Shown here in pieces: positions 22,961 to 35,378 of a stretch of DNA of 64,000 nt. The position numbers were made by a program, and so were the translations under genes. Below the pieces are notes generated by a model. The model worked only from the letters and a program-made list of their open reading frames with translations. It did not search any database and was not told where the DNA came from. The stretch lies in contig MCFE01000089.1 of assembly GCA_002104905.1 (NCBI GenBank), positions 112,664 through 176,663 on the forward strand. Direction: 5' to 3'. Position 1 is the first letter of the stretch, and each line of letters starts with the position of its first letter. The stretch comes from Basidiobolus meristosporus CBS 931.73. Its lineage: Eukaryota; Basidiobolomycota; Basidiobolomycetes; Basidiobolales; Basidiobolaceae.

Positions 22961-24687
22961 ATGGCCGACAAAGACCTGAAAACTGATAATCGGAACGTTG
23001 TCCATGAGGAGTTGGCACCGCATGACCCTCAGGATTTTACTGGTCTACGACGAGTAGCTAGTGGAATTCCAATCGCCGCTTGGTTTATCATCATCAGTAA
23101 GTGCCTCTTGCCTCATTCCTCACTCTCCTGGAGTAGTCTCTTACCTCTGCTTTCCCTCTTCTAGACGAGTTCTGTGAACGTTTTGCCTACTACGGTGGCT
23201 CAGCACCATTCACCAACTATATACAGTTCCCACCCAACGATCCAAACCAGGCTGGTGCACTAGACAAGGGCCAGTCTGTTTCCACAGCACTGAAGCAGTT
23301 CTTCACCTTCTTCTGCTACCTGACTCCGCTTGTTGGCGCTGTGATCGCAGATCAATACCTTGGAAAGTACAAGACCATCCTCATCTTCTCCATTATTTAT
23401 ATGCTTGGATGGCTCATCGTCACTGTAACCGCCATTCCCTCCATCATGTTTACTGCCGGCTATCCAGGCTACATTGTTTCATTGATCGTAATTGGTCTGG
23501 GCACTGGTGGTATCAAGCCTCTGGTTTCTCCCATGGCTGCTGATCAATACAACCAGACTGAGCCAGAGATTCGCGTGATCAAGGGCGAGCGTGTAGTGGT
23601 GGACCCAGAGCTCAACGCCCAGCACTTGTACAATTGGTTCTACTGGGCGGTGAATGTCGGATCATTGATTGGTGGTATCGTCACACCTCAGATCGAAATC
23701 AACGTTGGCTTCTGGCTTGCATATCTTATTCCTACCTGCATGTTCGTCGTTGCCATCGTCGTCTTTGTTGCTGGTAACAAACTCTATCGCAAGGTCCCCC
23801 CATCTGGAGACTCCGCCATTGTCAAAGGATATCGCTGCTACAAGTATGCCTATCAGCGCGCTTCCAAGGCCAGCGTCAAGCCTGCTAACATTCTGGACGC
23901 AGCCAAGAGTAGCTGCGAGGGGATCCCGGCCGAGACCGAGTCCGAGAGAGCCTCCAGGGTTTGGGATGATCGCTTCGTGGATGATCTGAAGCAAACCATC
24001 ATGGCCTGCAAGATCTTCATTCCCATGGCCATTTACTGGACTGCGTACAACCAGATCACATCCAACTTGATTTCTCAAGCCGCCGCCATGGCTCTCCCTA
24101 AGAACATTCCTAACGACATTATCACCAATATTGATCCTATTGCGTTGGTCATCTTCTTGCCCTGCATGGACCTGTTTGTGTACCCCGTCTTGAGAAAGAT
24201 GAACATGAACCCTCGTCCCATGACTCGTATCACCATTGGCTTCTTCCTTGGTGCCCTCGCCATGGCCGCCTCCGCCATTGTCCAGAACGAGATTTACAGA
24301 CGTCAGGACCACGGCTTGCCCCTTCTTAATGTCTGGTGGCAGATTCCTGCCTACGTTCTCATCGCGTTGTCTGAGATTTTCGCTAGTGTCACATCCTTGG
24401 AGTACTCCTACACCCATGCCCCCGATTCCCTCAAGGGCATGGTATCTGCATTGTCCCTCCTACCCAATGCCATTGCCGCGTTGATTGGTATCGCCCTCTC
24501 ACCAGTCTCTAAGGATCCCTATCTCACCTGGCTGTATGCTGGGATTGGTATCGCGTGCTTCGTGGTAGGCGCCCTCTTCTGGTTCTTCTTCAAGCACTAT
24601 GACCGTCTTGACGACGAGATCAAACTGCAACGGATGAACAGGGGGAATGGGAATAAAGCCGAGGTCAGCGACCAAGTAGATATTTGA
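22961..24687 (+). CDS. PTR2/POT-family proton-coupled peptide transporter, copy 1
   Basis: Two exons: 22961-23096 and 23165-24687, with a 68-base intron (GTAAGT...TCTAG). Product about 552 residues, usual for fungal PTR2. The exon junction creates the family signature NEFCERFAYYGGSAPFTNY (the ExxERFxYYG motif used in proton coupling). Further signatures are GAVIADQYLGKYKTI, FYWAVNVGSLIGG (PTR2 family signature 2) and a large central loop (KLYRKVPPSGDSAIVKG...). About 12 membrane segments are visible. The protein imports di- and tripeptides with protons at the plasma membrane. The N-terminal ~40 residues are hydrophilic and acidic. The 107-codon frame that reads through the intron is not the gene. 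A paralogue lies 1.9 kb downstream in the same orientation. Confidence 0.92.
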
Positions 24688-26609
24688 CGGGCTTCAGCAA
24701 GATTATGATCATCTCGTTTTTGCCAAGCTTCAGTCGAGATGCCAATTAAATCCTCCTAATAAGTTACATATAACCTGATCACTGTACCACCACGGTTTTT
24801 CTCACAATAAAGTCGGCCATTTCTAGTTGATATCCAACATTAAACACTGCTCCACTGTATAGTATCCCGGTTCGCCTGCTTCTGCCACCATTCAACCACC
24901 CGCAGTCGACTGGTCCGTAGGGGTTTCATGTATGCTGCGATTTTCCCATACACAGACACCATACCCGCATGGTAGATCGAAGTAGCACCTATCATGGCCA
25001 CACCCAAGGGTTGTGATATTTGCAGGAGATAAATCAAATTTATGGGATTAGTATGGCAACCTCAGTCTCACCAGGCCAATCGGGGCTCCCACCAAACCGT
25101 TCATCTCAGAAATATCCCTATTACTCCGGCGAACGCTGGCGTGAGAACTCCCCCCCCCCTCACAAGACCCCACTTCCTCAAAGAACCGTATCATCCACGT
25201 CGCGTGCTCTGGGATGGCCATATCTGCCTTAATTTCGACCCCTAGTGGCAACGCGATGGATGATTGGAGGTTGATTTAGATTTGGGTTTGGAGCTTCGAT
25301 CAATCGATTAACCGTTCGATCCCCAGCTTCCAAGGCGCGGTTGTCAAATGTCATTTACCTATGTGACTAACGAATGTCTATAGAAGGGGTGGAGCTCGTG
25401 CGCGGACATAACAAAGTGCTGCTTAGTTTAGGTTTAGCTACTTTACCGGAGGCCTGTGAAGGCAGTGGCTGGAACGGCATATTTGTGTCCAGACGACATG
25501 GTAGAATCCGACCCATCCAGGACGAAACTGGAAGAAGCTTATGCCTTCGAAGGATACATCTCTGCCAATTTTCTTCAAAAGCCTCCGGACCAATCCCTCC
25601 GTAGATTGGGCCATACGAATTGGGATCCATGGTTACAGGAGTGTATGGCGAAAACTACCATATCGGGTGGGGATTCTTTTCGTACACAAGATAACGTGCT
25701 GAGAAATCCCAGTTCGGCGTCGCTTTGAAACTGTGTCTCTCCCACTTACGCGACCCTATCTCGTCACCGCCATGGTTTTGTCACCGATCCGGTTTTCAAC
25801 TCTGGAGAATAACTTTTGCCCGAGGCCGACCGAGTGCTACAGTGTGAATACAAGGATCGTTTTGCCATCTAATATCCTGTGAGCACTCTTTCCATAAACA
25901 TCTGAAATTACACAACCATATTTGGAGCAGACCAAGTCACTGAAATGTCGACAAGGTCATATGGACAAGTTACAAGCGGGTTGACCGAGATGAGCAGATG
26001 GGATCATAATGGACATTTGGCCATGATTAGTAAAGCAAGTGGTCCAATGGGGATCGATGCATTTATTTTAGGCTCAAGTAGAGTTTGCCTTGCATGCCCA
26101 GATCTTACTCCATCGATGCACTAGCGCAGCGCTGTGGATTTGGCAGATGTGGGATTCGGCCATGGATGGTCGAGAGTAGTAGAGCATGGTGTCAGGTGCT
26201 GGTTTCGGCGTAAGGAAACACCCGTCCATGGCCAGGCGCTCGAATGATGTAAATGCCTTGCGCTCAAATTTCCATAGGTGTTGTCAGTCTTCCTGGATAC
26301 ACAAAGATCCCAAGCAGTCAGAATAGATGGGTTGAAATGTAATCCCATTAGTTTCTAAAATAGCAACCTCCAGAGGATAGGGAAAAAGTTTTCTGATAAG
26401 CCTTATGTCAATTTGAAATTAAAGTTTCACAAATGGATAGGTATGATTCTTGCGAATCGCCTGACCACAAATTCGTCGAGCCTTGCCAGTATAAAGCTAA
26501 GCCCAACCCAAGAGTCAAAAACCAGCAACTTGCGATTTCCGTTCTTCGCTTTACTTCCACTCCCACTTCCACTTCTGCCTTCAGCTGCTCCTGGTAGTTC
26601 CGCAACATT
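24688..26609. other. spacer between the two PTR2 copies
   Basis: About 1.9 kb without a recognisable gene. Overlapping small frames occur on both strands (25367-25728) but lack domains. It contains a run of ten C at 25150-25159. The upstream regions of the two PTR2 genes do not look homologous beyond a TATA-like box, so the duplication appears confined to the transcribed part. Confidence 0.45.
26490..26496 (+). promoter_or_regulatory. TATA box of the second PTR2 gene
   Basis: TATAAAG lies 120 bases before the ATG at 26610. A CT-rich leader (TTCCACTCCCACTTCCACTT) follows at about 26550, common in fungal 5' leaders. Confidence 0.45.
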
Positions 26610-28333
26610 ATGACAGATAAGGACGTAAAGGTGGATAACCGTGAAATCGGCCACGAGGAAGGCTTAGCTCAGTCTTATCCAAAAGAGGACATCCAAGGGC
26701 TTCGACGAGTAGCTGGTAGAATTCCGATCGCCGCTTGGTTTATCATCATCAGTAAGTGCCTCTTGCCTCATTCCTCACTCTCCTGGAGTAGTCTCTTACC
26801 TCTACTTTCCCTCTTCTAGACGAGTTCTGTGAACGTTTTGCCTACTACGGTGGCTCAGCACCATTCACCAACTATGTACAGTTCCCACCCAACGATCCAA
26901 ACCAGGCTGGTGCATTAGGCAAGGGCCAGTCTGTTTCCACAGCACTGAAGCAGTTCTTCACCTTCTTCTGCTACCTGACTCCGCTTTTTGGCGCTGTGAT
27001 CGCAGATCAATACCTTGGAAAGTACAAGACCATCCTCATCTTCTCCATTATTTATATGCTTGGATGGCTCATTCTCACCATCACCGCCATTCCCTCCATC
27101 ATGTTTACCGCCGGCTATCCAGGCTACATTGTTTCATTGATCGTAATTGGTCTGGGCACTGGTGGCATCAAGCCTCTGGTTTCTCCCATGGCTGCTGATC
27201 AATATAGCCAGGCTGAGCCAGAGGTTTGTGTGATCAAGGGCGAGCGTGTAGTGGTGGACCCAGAGCTCAACGCCCAGCACTTGTACAATTGGTTCTACTG
27301 GGCGGTGAATGTCGGATCATTGATTGGTGGTATCGTCACACCTCAGATCGAACTCCATTCTGGCTTCTGGCTTGCATATCTTGTTCCTACCTGCATGTTC
27401 GTCGTTGCCATCGTCGTCTTTGTTGCTGGTAACAAACTCTATCGCAAGGTCCCCCCATCTGGAGACTCCGCCATTGTCAAAGGATATCGCTGCTACAAGT
27501 ATGCCTATCAGCGCGCTTCCAAGGCCAGCGTCAAGCCTGCTAACATTCTGGACGCAGCCAAGAGTAGCTGCGAGGGGATCCCAGCCGAGACCGAGTCCGA
27601 GAGAGCCTCCAGGGTTTGGGATGATCGCTTCGTGGATGATCTGAAGCAAACCATCATGGCCTGCAAGATCTTCATTCCTCTGGCCATTTACTGGACTGCG
27701 TACAACCAGATCACATCCAACTTGATTTCTCAAGCTGCTGTCATGGATCTCCCCAAGAACATTCCTAACGATATTGTTAACAACATCGATCCTATTACAT
27801 TGATCATCTTCTTGCCTCTCATGGACCTGTTTGTGTACCCCATCTTGAGAAAGATGAACATGAACCCTCGTCCCATGACTCGTATCACCATTGGCTTCTT
27901 CCTTGGCGCCCTCGCCATGGCCGCCTCCGCCATTGTCCAGAACGAGATTTACAGACGCCAAGACCACGGCTTGCCCCTGCTTAGTGTCTGGTGGCAGATT
28001 CCTGCCTACGTTCTCATCGCGTTGTCTGAGATTTTCGCTAGTGTCACATCCTTGGAGTACTCCTACACCCATGCCCCCGATTCCCTCAAGGGCACTGTAT
28101 CCGCATTGTCTCTCCTACCTAATGCTGTTGCCGCATTGCTTGGTATCGCCCTCGCACCAGTCTCCGAGGATCCCTATCTCACCTGGCTGTACGCTGGGAT
28201 TGGTATCGCGTGCTTCGTGGTAGGAATCCTCTTCTGGTTCTTCTTCAAGCATTACGATGCGCTCGATGACGAGATCAAGCGCCAGAGAATGTTAGCAGAC
28301 ACCGGTGACGACTTCAAGGGCAACGACCTTTGA
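26610..28333 (+). CDS. PTR2/POT-family proton-coupled peptide transporter, copy 2
   Basis: Two exons: 26610-26751 and 26820-28333, with a 68-base intron that differs from the intron of copy 1 at a single base. Product about 551 residues. It has the same signatures as copy 1 (NEFCERFAYYGG across the splice junction, GAVIADQYLGKYKTI, FYWAVNVGSLIGG). The first ~35 residues and the C-terminal tail differ clearly from copy 1, as does a block around 27735-27845. The middle (about 27400-27690) is almost identical at DNA level. The role is peptide uptake. The different promoter and tail suggest separate regulation. Confidence 0.92.
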
Positions 28334-29046
28334 TTCTCACATCATGGTGATTAATTTTTGTCCCATCCATCTCCATCAAGTATATAATAATTCAGAACGA
28401 CCTGGGATCATCTTCCGCTTAAAATCTTGCAAAATAAATTTCATTTATCAAGCCTAATATCTTATTGCTCCGCGCATGTTCGGGACATACCATATAGCTA
28501 CACTCCACCCTATTTGGGTCCTTCTGATGGATGACTTGGGCTCTAACCACGACCAGCAGCGCTGTACCATACGATTATTCAAATACAGGGATATCAATAT
28601 TGGGCTTTTTTATGGTTTTCATACAAATACCTTTGCAGTACGGTCTTGTGATGGTATTCCACCCCCAGATACAACCATGAATTCTGGACTGCTCATAACT
28701 TTTCGGAAGACTTGGTTTGCCTAGGAATAGTGCATGTATTGGGCTACATTATTGCATGTAGTATTAAACTTAGATATGGGCCCAAGTTGTGAGCTTAGTC
28801 CAAGTTGGATTTCTGCTGATTTTCATATGGTGTTCTGATGGTGTCCATCAGACATTTCTGGATGTATACATAGACTGGGTGAACTGAAAGTAGTTGGATG
28901 CCAGCGGTGCATGAGAAAGACTTCGAGAGCTGAATAGGTCATGAACTTCAGGGACATGATTACTGCAATATTTAATGAGGATCATAGCCACAGCTGCACA
29001 CATCACTAATGAAAGTAACATTTATAGAAGACTAAGAAATCCGGGG
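28334..29046. other. intergenic region
   Basis: Between the convergent 3' ends of PTR2 copy 2 and CWH43. Only an 82-codon frame (28476-28724) without domains is present. It should hold both terminators; TATATAATAATTCAG-like AT-rich sequence occurs at about 28381. Confidence 0.5.
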
Positions 29047-32000
29047 TTAATTGAAATATCTGGGTTCGTCGAAGACGTGGTATCTATGCTTTCGCACACC
29101 TTGACCATAGAATTGAGGTGGATAGCGATGGTCTAAAGGTACTTCGGACTCAGGGACACGGCGGTAGATATCCTTGGGCAAGTCCGCCTCATCGACGATT
29201 TGGAATTTGCCCGACTGGATCTCGGTGTCGGTGATCCCCCCGTGGGAGATTCTGGCGTAGCCGATACGCTTCACTCCACGGAATGCCACATACTCGCACC
29301 ATCTATCGTCATCCGTGGGATCGATATCGTTGACGTTACCGTCATCGATGAGGATGTGGTAGTTGCCCATATGTGGCTTGGTCACCACATAGCCTAGGAA
29401 GACGAATGGGTTTGACGACTCGCGCATAATCCTGGCAATCTCGGTGGTTTGCAGTTGACGATCCAATGGATCCTCTTCTTGGCCGTTGTGCGAGACGATA
29501 ACATCTACATATTTGCCGTACACGTCAAGGGTAGCATGGATGGCGCAGGCCAGCTCTCCCACGGGCGAGGGGAGAAGATGGTGAGTGGAGTTGACTATGG
29601 GGAACTTCGAGAGCAGTGTGCATCCCCATGTATGGCTGGTGGGACCTGGTCCGAAATCTGCATACATGTTCAAATCCTCGGCCAAAGATTGAGTAAGATC
29701 ACGGTTGCCCATGATGATGCGTTGAGTGTCCGATTCGAGCAAGCCGATTACGTCTAGCTCAAGCTCACGAATAGCATCCCGCATTCTGACTTCACTGGCC
29801 CACATATCGTTGTCAAGGGCAAAGTGGATGGTCCAGATGCCGGCAGTCATAATCTTGCTCTCGGGGTGATATGGCTGAGGCTTCTGTAGTGGAATTCTGG
29901 ACACATAGGCAAGGCCACCTGCCACAACCAAGCCAATGAGCTTCCAGTTGAGGATCTTGCGACGAGCCTTGAACAAAGGAGAGTCCTGCTTCTTGTGGTA
30001 TTTCTCATCAGCTGGAGGCATGCTTACAAGCCCAATGCCGATCAATCCCATCATAACGATCAGAATGATATGGGTGCTTTCACGCAGGTAAGGTCCACCG
30101 GGAACAAATGCATATGCAACCACCCAGACATGCATGAGATCCAAGATGTTGTAGGTAAGCATTGCGAGGAACAACGTACGTCCAGGTGGGCAAACGCTGA
30201 TCGCGCGGATGAACGAGGGGAAGATGGACATGGTGTAGATAGCAAACACTAATCCAGCAGCAAACCCAGGGAGCTCTGGGACGTAGTACAAGCCAAAGAC
30301 TGAGCCAGTGCCAAGGATCCACCACACAAAGCTGGTGACAAACGACTTGCGAGAGAGTCCATATCCTACTGCCAAGGCAGCAATCACCAAGGCTCCCCAA
30401 GGAACAGGGGCTGGCTCGTGTTGTGAATATCCACGAGCAATCCAACGAGAGATAATTGAAGAGTCGGACAACATGCTATGCAAGATAAAGAATATAGCAC
30501 CGAAGCCAACGGAAACTCCGCTCCAACGGACGCTGGAGTTGACGGCGACGATGCGCTTTTGACTGGGCGAGACATCGGTGAAATCTCTAACAATCAATGC
30601 CAAACAGGCCACAACGCCTATGATAATCCCTGTCTCATTGGCACCCCCGTTTTCTGCTCTCATGATTGGCCAGATAGGGTTGTTGCTCTTCCACATAGCT
30701 TTCGCAACATTATGGGCAACGAGACCAAGTGCCAATGTTCCGATGTCTCTGTCCAATCGGCCGGTCTTGTCGTGCTCTTCATACCAAGTAGCAGCCCAAG
30801 TGGTCAAACTGATGCCACATCCGATAGCAGCATAGAAGAGCCGATCAACTGGGCTGGTCCACGTGTATGAAGCAACGCCGATAAGGGAGATAAGGTGGAA
30901 GAAGCCTCTATAAGAGCGAATGAAGCTACGCAAGAACGAGAACCCAAGGACGACCGGAAGAAGGGTAATGAACAAGAAGGCTTCGTATCCAGAGATGCCC
31001 ATGTCCCACAGTGGGAAATACCAGATGAGTAGGGGTAGTGCAGTGAGCATAGACCAGAACACAAAGCCAAGGTAAATGTCGGCGCTTAGATAGATGATGT
31101 TAGAGAACCACCCAGGGTTGGCAGCTGCAATCTCCTTTTTTACTGGGCTCTTCTCCACGGCACTGTAGGCCCCATCACGTAGCTGCTTCTCCATGATGTT
31201 TGCGTCCAGCACCTGAATGTGAAGATTTTGGAAGTCGAACATGGAGATGCTATCGAAGGCGATATCGTATATGATAAGAGACCACTCGAAGAAGGCATAT
31301 ATGGTATAAGCCCCAGGAACCTTGTCGACCTTGTGCTTAACAAAGAAGTAGGCCAAGGGAGCTAGGGTGAAGATGAACAACCCACAAATAGCTCTACGAA
31401 GTCTATTGGCTCTCAGGGCGGATGTCTGCTTACTGCTGAGAATACTGGACGAGGAGGTATAGATGGTTCCGAACATGTAAGGGAAAGTAAGCAAGATGTA
31501 TAGAAGCATTCCAACATCATGAATCAAGTGATCATCGGTAGAAGTGATATATACAAAGACGCCACAGGACACGGTACGAACAATGCCTATTGCGAGAAGA
31601 ACCTTCTTGAAGAGAGTCGAGGAGCCGCGTTGGGTAGTGACAAAGTACCAGAGGAATAAAAGTAGGAATCTAGGAGCTAATGCCAATTAATTAACCGAAC
31701 ATCCCCAGCAACAGGTAGGCACTTACTTGCGGTTGCAGCAATAAAAATCTGGAAGACGGCTCTGGCCGGATATCTATCGCCAACAGTAGCACTAACACTA
31801 GGGAACCATTCCTTTGCGAAAACGTTAGCTATTGAAAGATGACAAGTAACGGACGTGACAAGCTTACATCTGGATAGCCAAAATACTCGTTTTCGACTAT
31901 TTTGTGGTAGTGTGTCTGACAGCCAATAGCTAAAGCGACCAGGAAGGCGCCTAAACGAGAGGGTGTGTATTAGGCCAGGTACCTTCTTACAAGCAACAAC

Positions 32001-32197
32001 AGACGTACCAAGAGCGAGTACGGTATGTAGATACGAGACATATTTGCCGTTAAACTTGAGAAAAACATTAGTGGGAAAGCACGTGAGGGCCGCAAAGTTC
32101 TAGGGCTACATACCCCTCCAAGCACGGCTTGGTCTGTAACCTCAGCCGAGGCCTCAGAAACAAGAGGTTCACGTTTCGGACGTCGCGAAGTAGCCAT
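29047..32197 (-). CDS. CWH43: CWH43 GPI-anchor lipid remodelling protein
   Basis: Five exons on the minus strand: 32197-32114, 32054-32009, 31950-31868, 31811-31727 and 31676-29047. All introns are GT-AG and 49-59 bases long, and every junction keeps the frame. Product about 975 residues, close to yeast Cwh43. The N-terminal ~690 residues hold many membrane segments (Frag1/DRAM/Sfk1-like region, then a long polytopic part). Residues ~707-950 form an endonuclease/exonuclease/phosphatase-like domain ([55 protein letters not shown]). Known role: replacing the diacylglycerol-type lipid of GPI anchors with ceramide in the secretory pathway. The N-terminal exons rest on splice-site reading; the terminal exon is certain. 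The start at 32197 leaves a short cytoplasmic tail before [10 protein letters not shown]. Confidence 0.9.
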
Positions 32198-32649
32198 CTT
32201 GAAGAATACTTTTCACCTCAGCACTAAGCTATAGAGTGTGAAGAGGGGCAAGACAATAGGAGGATAATTTTTGCGTACGCCGCTTTTATTGTGCCAATTC
32301 AATGGTAGCATAGATTTTCGTGGAACTTGACGTAAGATAAATAGAAATCCATCCCAATGCCAATCCTAGTTATCATGCCACTGCTAAATATCCAGGAGCA
32401 ATCCGATCATTTAACGCACCATGGATCATGCCATGGATTTTCGTTCGGGTAATCCCTGATACGTCCAGTGATGCCAAAGTCAATTAGGATTGAGAAAGAG
32501 CCGGGCATGATGCATAGGGTACGCAGACTTGGTTTGATTCTAGTTGGCACACCTCCTGGCATAGCAGCCGTGTTGAAGACCACCGGCACTACGACGCCGC
32601 ATCGTGGACTTCACTCGTCAAGCAGGCTCTTTGTCAGATCACAAGCTAA

Positions 32650-33021
32650 ATGGGTTGGAGTGCCCTACAAGCTCAGCAGCTACAGCAAGGAACAAAGCTC
32701 ACTTATTGTAGAAGAGGGTATACCATACAGACACAGAATGAAGGACATTTCCATCACGGCCTCACAGACTCCTCGGAGAATTTACTTCTACTCGCCAGGC
32801 CGATTATTCGATCCCCTGTAATGAGGATTAGAAATTCATTATACATGCACGAGCAACTCCACTGTACAATCCAGTCTGAATATCGAAGCTTGGATGTGCC
32901 GATAACAATTCATGATCTTCTATTGTGCTTCGTGATGCATCCGCCGCTGCAGATTCCCAAAAGCACAATGCCAGATCGCTACTACGAAATGGTGGAGCGG
33001 AAGTGGCTACCTGGTATTTAA
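32650..33021 (+). CDS. hypothetical protein upstream of the chitinase
   Basis: An open frame of 123 codons. Its second half reads like a real protein (VPITIHDLLLCFVMHPPLQI, then PKSTMPDRYYEMVERKWLPG) and ends 68 bases before the chitinase ATG. An overlapping frame (32468-32821) is probably a shadow or an upstream exon in another frame. No family is recognised. It could be the last exon of a small gene starting near 32470 or a relic. Confidence 0.35.
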   Translation: MGWSALQAQQLQQGTKLTYCRRGYTIQTQNEGHFHHGLTDSSENLLLLARPIIRSPVMRIRNSLYMHEQLHCTIQSEYRSLDVPITIHDLLLCFVMHPPLQIPKSTMPDRYYEMVERKWLPGI

Positions 33022-33088
33022 GAAGTCGTCCATCCTTTCGGTATGAAAGTATTCGAACTGCCTTCTTTTAACTGATCAGCAATTCTTC

Positions 33089-34484
33089 ATGAAAATGATC
33101 AAAGTCGTCGGCCTTCTCTGCTTGCTCTCTTCTGTCATTGTGGATTCAAAGATCCTACTTGGATACTACACCGACTACGCTGCAGACCTCTTTCCACCCT
33201 CCGCCGTGACCTACAAGGACTTGACCCATATCAACTACGGTACGTTTGTAATAACCAAGCGTCTTTTAAAGGGTAGCTAATAACGCTTGCATTTGTTATC
33301 CAGCCTTCGCGATGTTTGATAACATCAACTATACTCCAACCATCAAGTCCGGAGCTGTTCTTACCGATTTGGTCACCAGAGCTCACGCGAATGACACAAA
33401 GGTGTTGATCTCTATAGGCGGCTGGGGCGGGTCGATGCACTTCAGCAGCATGAGTATGTTCAATCACACGCGCACCATGTTCATCGAAGGGGCGATTCAA
33501 TTGCTGAGAACGTATAACTTAGACGGGATAGATATCGACTGGGAGTTCCCGGGACGCCTTGGGGACGTCATGAATGAAGTCAATGTGCAACTTGATACGT
33601 CGAACTTTCTGGTGCTGTTGAAGGAACTCAAGCAGGAATTGATCAAGCGTTCGTTGGGAGACAAGCTGGTAACACTGGCAGTTCGCCAGGAGCCATTCGA
33701 TGGTCCTGATGGACCCATGAAGGACGTATATGAGTTCGGTCGAGTGGTGGATTATGTTGGAATCATGGCTTACGATGTTTTCGGCTCCGAAGTGCCAACC
33801 ACCGGGCCCAACGCACCGTTGCACTCCGTCCCTGGCCAAAACCCACCTCTTTCGGTTAGTCAGGCTGGAAACGCATGGAACAAAGCAGGGATCCCCAGGG
33901 AGAAGATTGTGCTTGGAGTGCCGTTCTACGGACGTTTGTCCACGGTTGATGTGGATATGAGTCTAAGCGATAACATGTTCGTCCCACATTCAAGTCGCTA
34001 TGCAAAAGGCATGGGACCCTCTCAGAAAATCTTACCTTCGATCCAATACAAGTCTCCTGATGCAGCACTGCAGATTTTCGAACGTCGTACGATGATTCCC
34101 TGGTCGTATCTGATGACATATCAAGTATTGACCACCCCCACTGTAGCCAACGGAACGGCAGGCTGGATCCGTAAATTCGACAACGCCACTCAAACTCCGT
34201 GGCTTTTTCACGTGGGCACCAAGACCTTTGTCTCCTATGATGACCCACAGTCTCTAGAGGCGAAGGCGGCTTATTCTTGTAGAGAAGGATATGGGGGGCT
34301 TATGATTTGGGCTCTGGATCACGACAACGGCCATCTGTTGAGCTCATTAAGTGCAGCAAGCCAGTGTCAAGTGCGGCCAATGAACGAGCGCACGCTTTCC
34401 TCCAGCCCTTCACGTGTCCATGCAAGGTGGATGTTGTTCAACGGAGTACTGGCCACCTTGCTACTGAAATCCATCGTTTATTAA
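33089..34484 (+). CDS. GH18 class V chitinase, secreted, possibly GPI-anchored
   Basis: Two exons: 33089-33239 and 33304-34484, with a 64-base intron. Product about 443 residues. It starts with a hydrophobic signal peptide (MKMIKVVGLLCLLSSVIVDS). The GH18 fold is shown by KILLGYYTDY, LTHINYAFAMFD across the splice junction, KVLISIGGWGG, and the catalytic DGIDIDWE motif at about residues 124-131, with Glu131 as acid/base. YVGIMAYDVFG and GLMIWALDHDNG follow. It hydrolyses beta-1,4-linked N-acetylglucosamine in chitin by a substrate-assisted mechanism. Several N-glycosylation sequons (NDT, NHT, NGT, NAT) fit secretion. The C-terminus is a Ser-rich stretch followed by ~18 hydrophobic residues (MLFNGVLATLLLKSIVY), like a GPI attachment signal. 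No chitin-binding module is seen. Confidence 0.9.
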
Positions 34485-34731
34485 TGGCCCCACCTTCACG
34501 GAATTGAGGGGTGGCACCTCCCCCTCCGCTAGAATAGACTTAATATTATATTTTACACTATACCCCGAGTTGTATAAGAATAAACACCGTCTTACATTCT
34601 GTTGACCCACAACCTTCTGTAACAAAATAGACTCAAAATATGCACCAAGCCCCATTGGCTGGCTACCAACTGGCCGGGCAGCCAGCCCCGGTAGCACTTC
34701 GAAGCCCAGGAGCCAACCAAGGCCCGCTACA

Positions 34732-35094
34732 TTGGTACTTCATCGCATGCCTGCAATGCCGCTTGCTAATCACAATCACGTCCATGGTGGAGCCGAAATC
34801 CGCCAATTCGTTGCCAAACCTGTACCTTCCACAAACACCAAAATAACCCATATCCATGGAAATTACCAGAACACCACCAATACCCTAGGAACCGTCACGG
34901 TCGATGACGCCCTAACAGGCGACCTTTTTATGGAAATCGGCTCAAAAATAGCGGGGACCTCTCTCCCCGTAGGGATTGGCTCAGAAGTACAAATAGAAAA
35001 CGGCGCTGTGTGTACTTGCCAAGAATGTTTATACATGGAAGTTTTGAAAATACATGAAGCAAGTGGCTCGGGCTACAAAGGATCTGTGAATTAG
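34732..35094 (+). CDS. hypothetical small ORF
   Basis: A 120-codon frame between the chitinase and the PP2C gene. The N-terminal part is His/Asn-rich. The later part (TVTVDDALTGDLFMEIGSKI, then VCTCQECLYM) contains a CxCxxC cluster. A second frame (34640-34846) opens earlier with MHQAPLAGYQLAGQPAP and could be a 5' exon, but the splice combination I tried did not join them in frame. No family is recognised. Confidence 0.3.
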   Translation: MVLHRMPAMPLANHNHVHGGAEIRQFVAKPVPSTNTKITHIHGNYQNTTNTLGTVTVDDALTGDLFMEIGSKIAGTSLPVGIGSEVQIENGAVCTCQECLYMEVLKIHEASGSGYKGSVN

Positions 35095-35378
35095 AACAGC
35101 GGGAAATATACATTGATCTGGGCATGACTCATTGGGACCGATCAATGAGTAGTATATCAAGCCATTCATAGATTACTAGGATCGTGTGAATATTAGACCA
35201 AACGGAGGCACCTGTACATTAGTATGTGCGACTACAGACGGGAGAAGGAAAATAAGAATAAATTTATCAGGTGCATGAGGCGAAGCTTGTCCAAGTGCTT
35301 TTAGAGCCTTGGTATACTACCAGGGCATAGGTACAAGCTTCATGCTGATAAGGATCTATTGGACGGCAGGGAAATCCT

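Noticed and set aside
23662-24417. 251-codon minus-strand frame, repeated at 27317-28072
   Set aside because: It is the antisense shadow of the PTR2 coding exons; composition (Gly/Asp/Asn-rich) follows the sense codons and no domain is seen.
30060-30870. Frames of 80-130 codons on both strands inside CWH43
   Set aside because: Alternative-frame shadows of the long exon.
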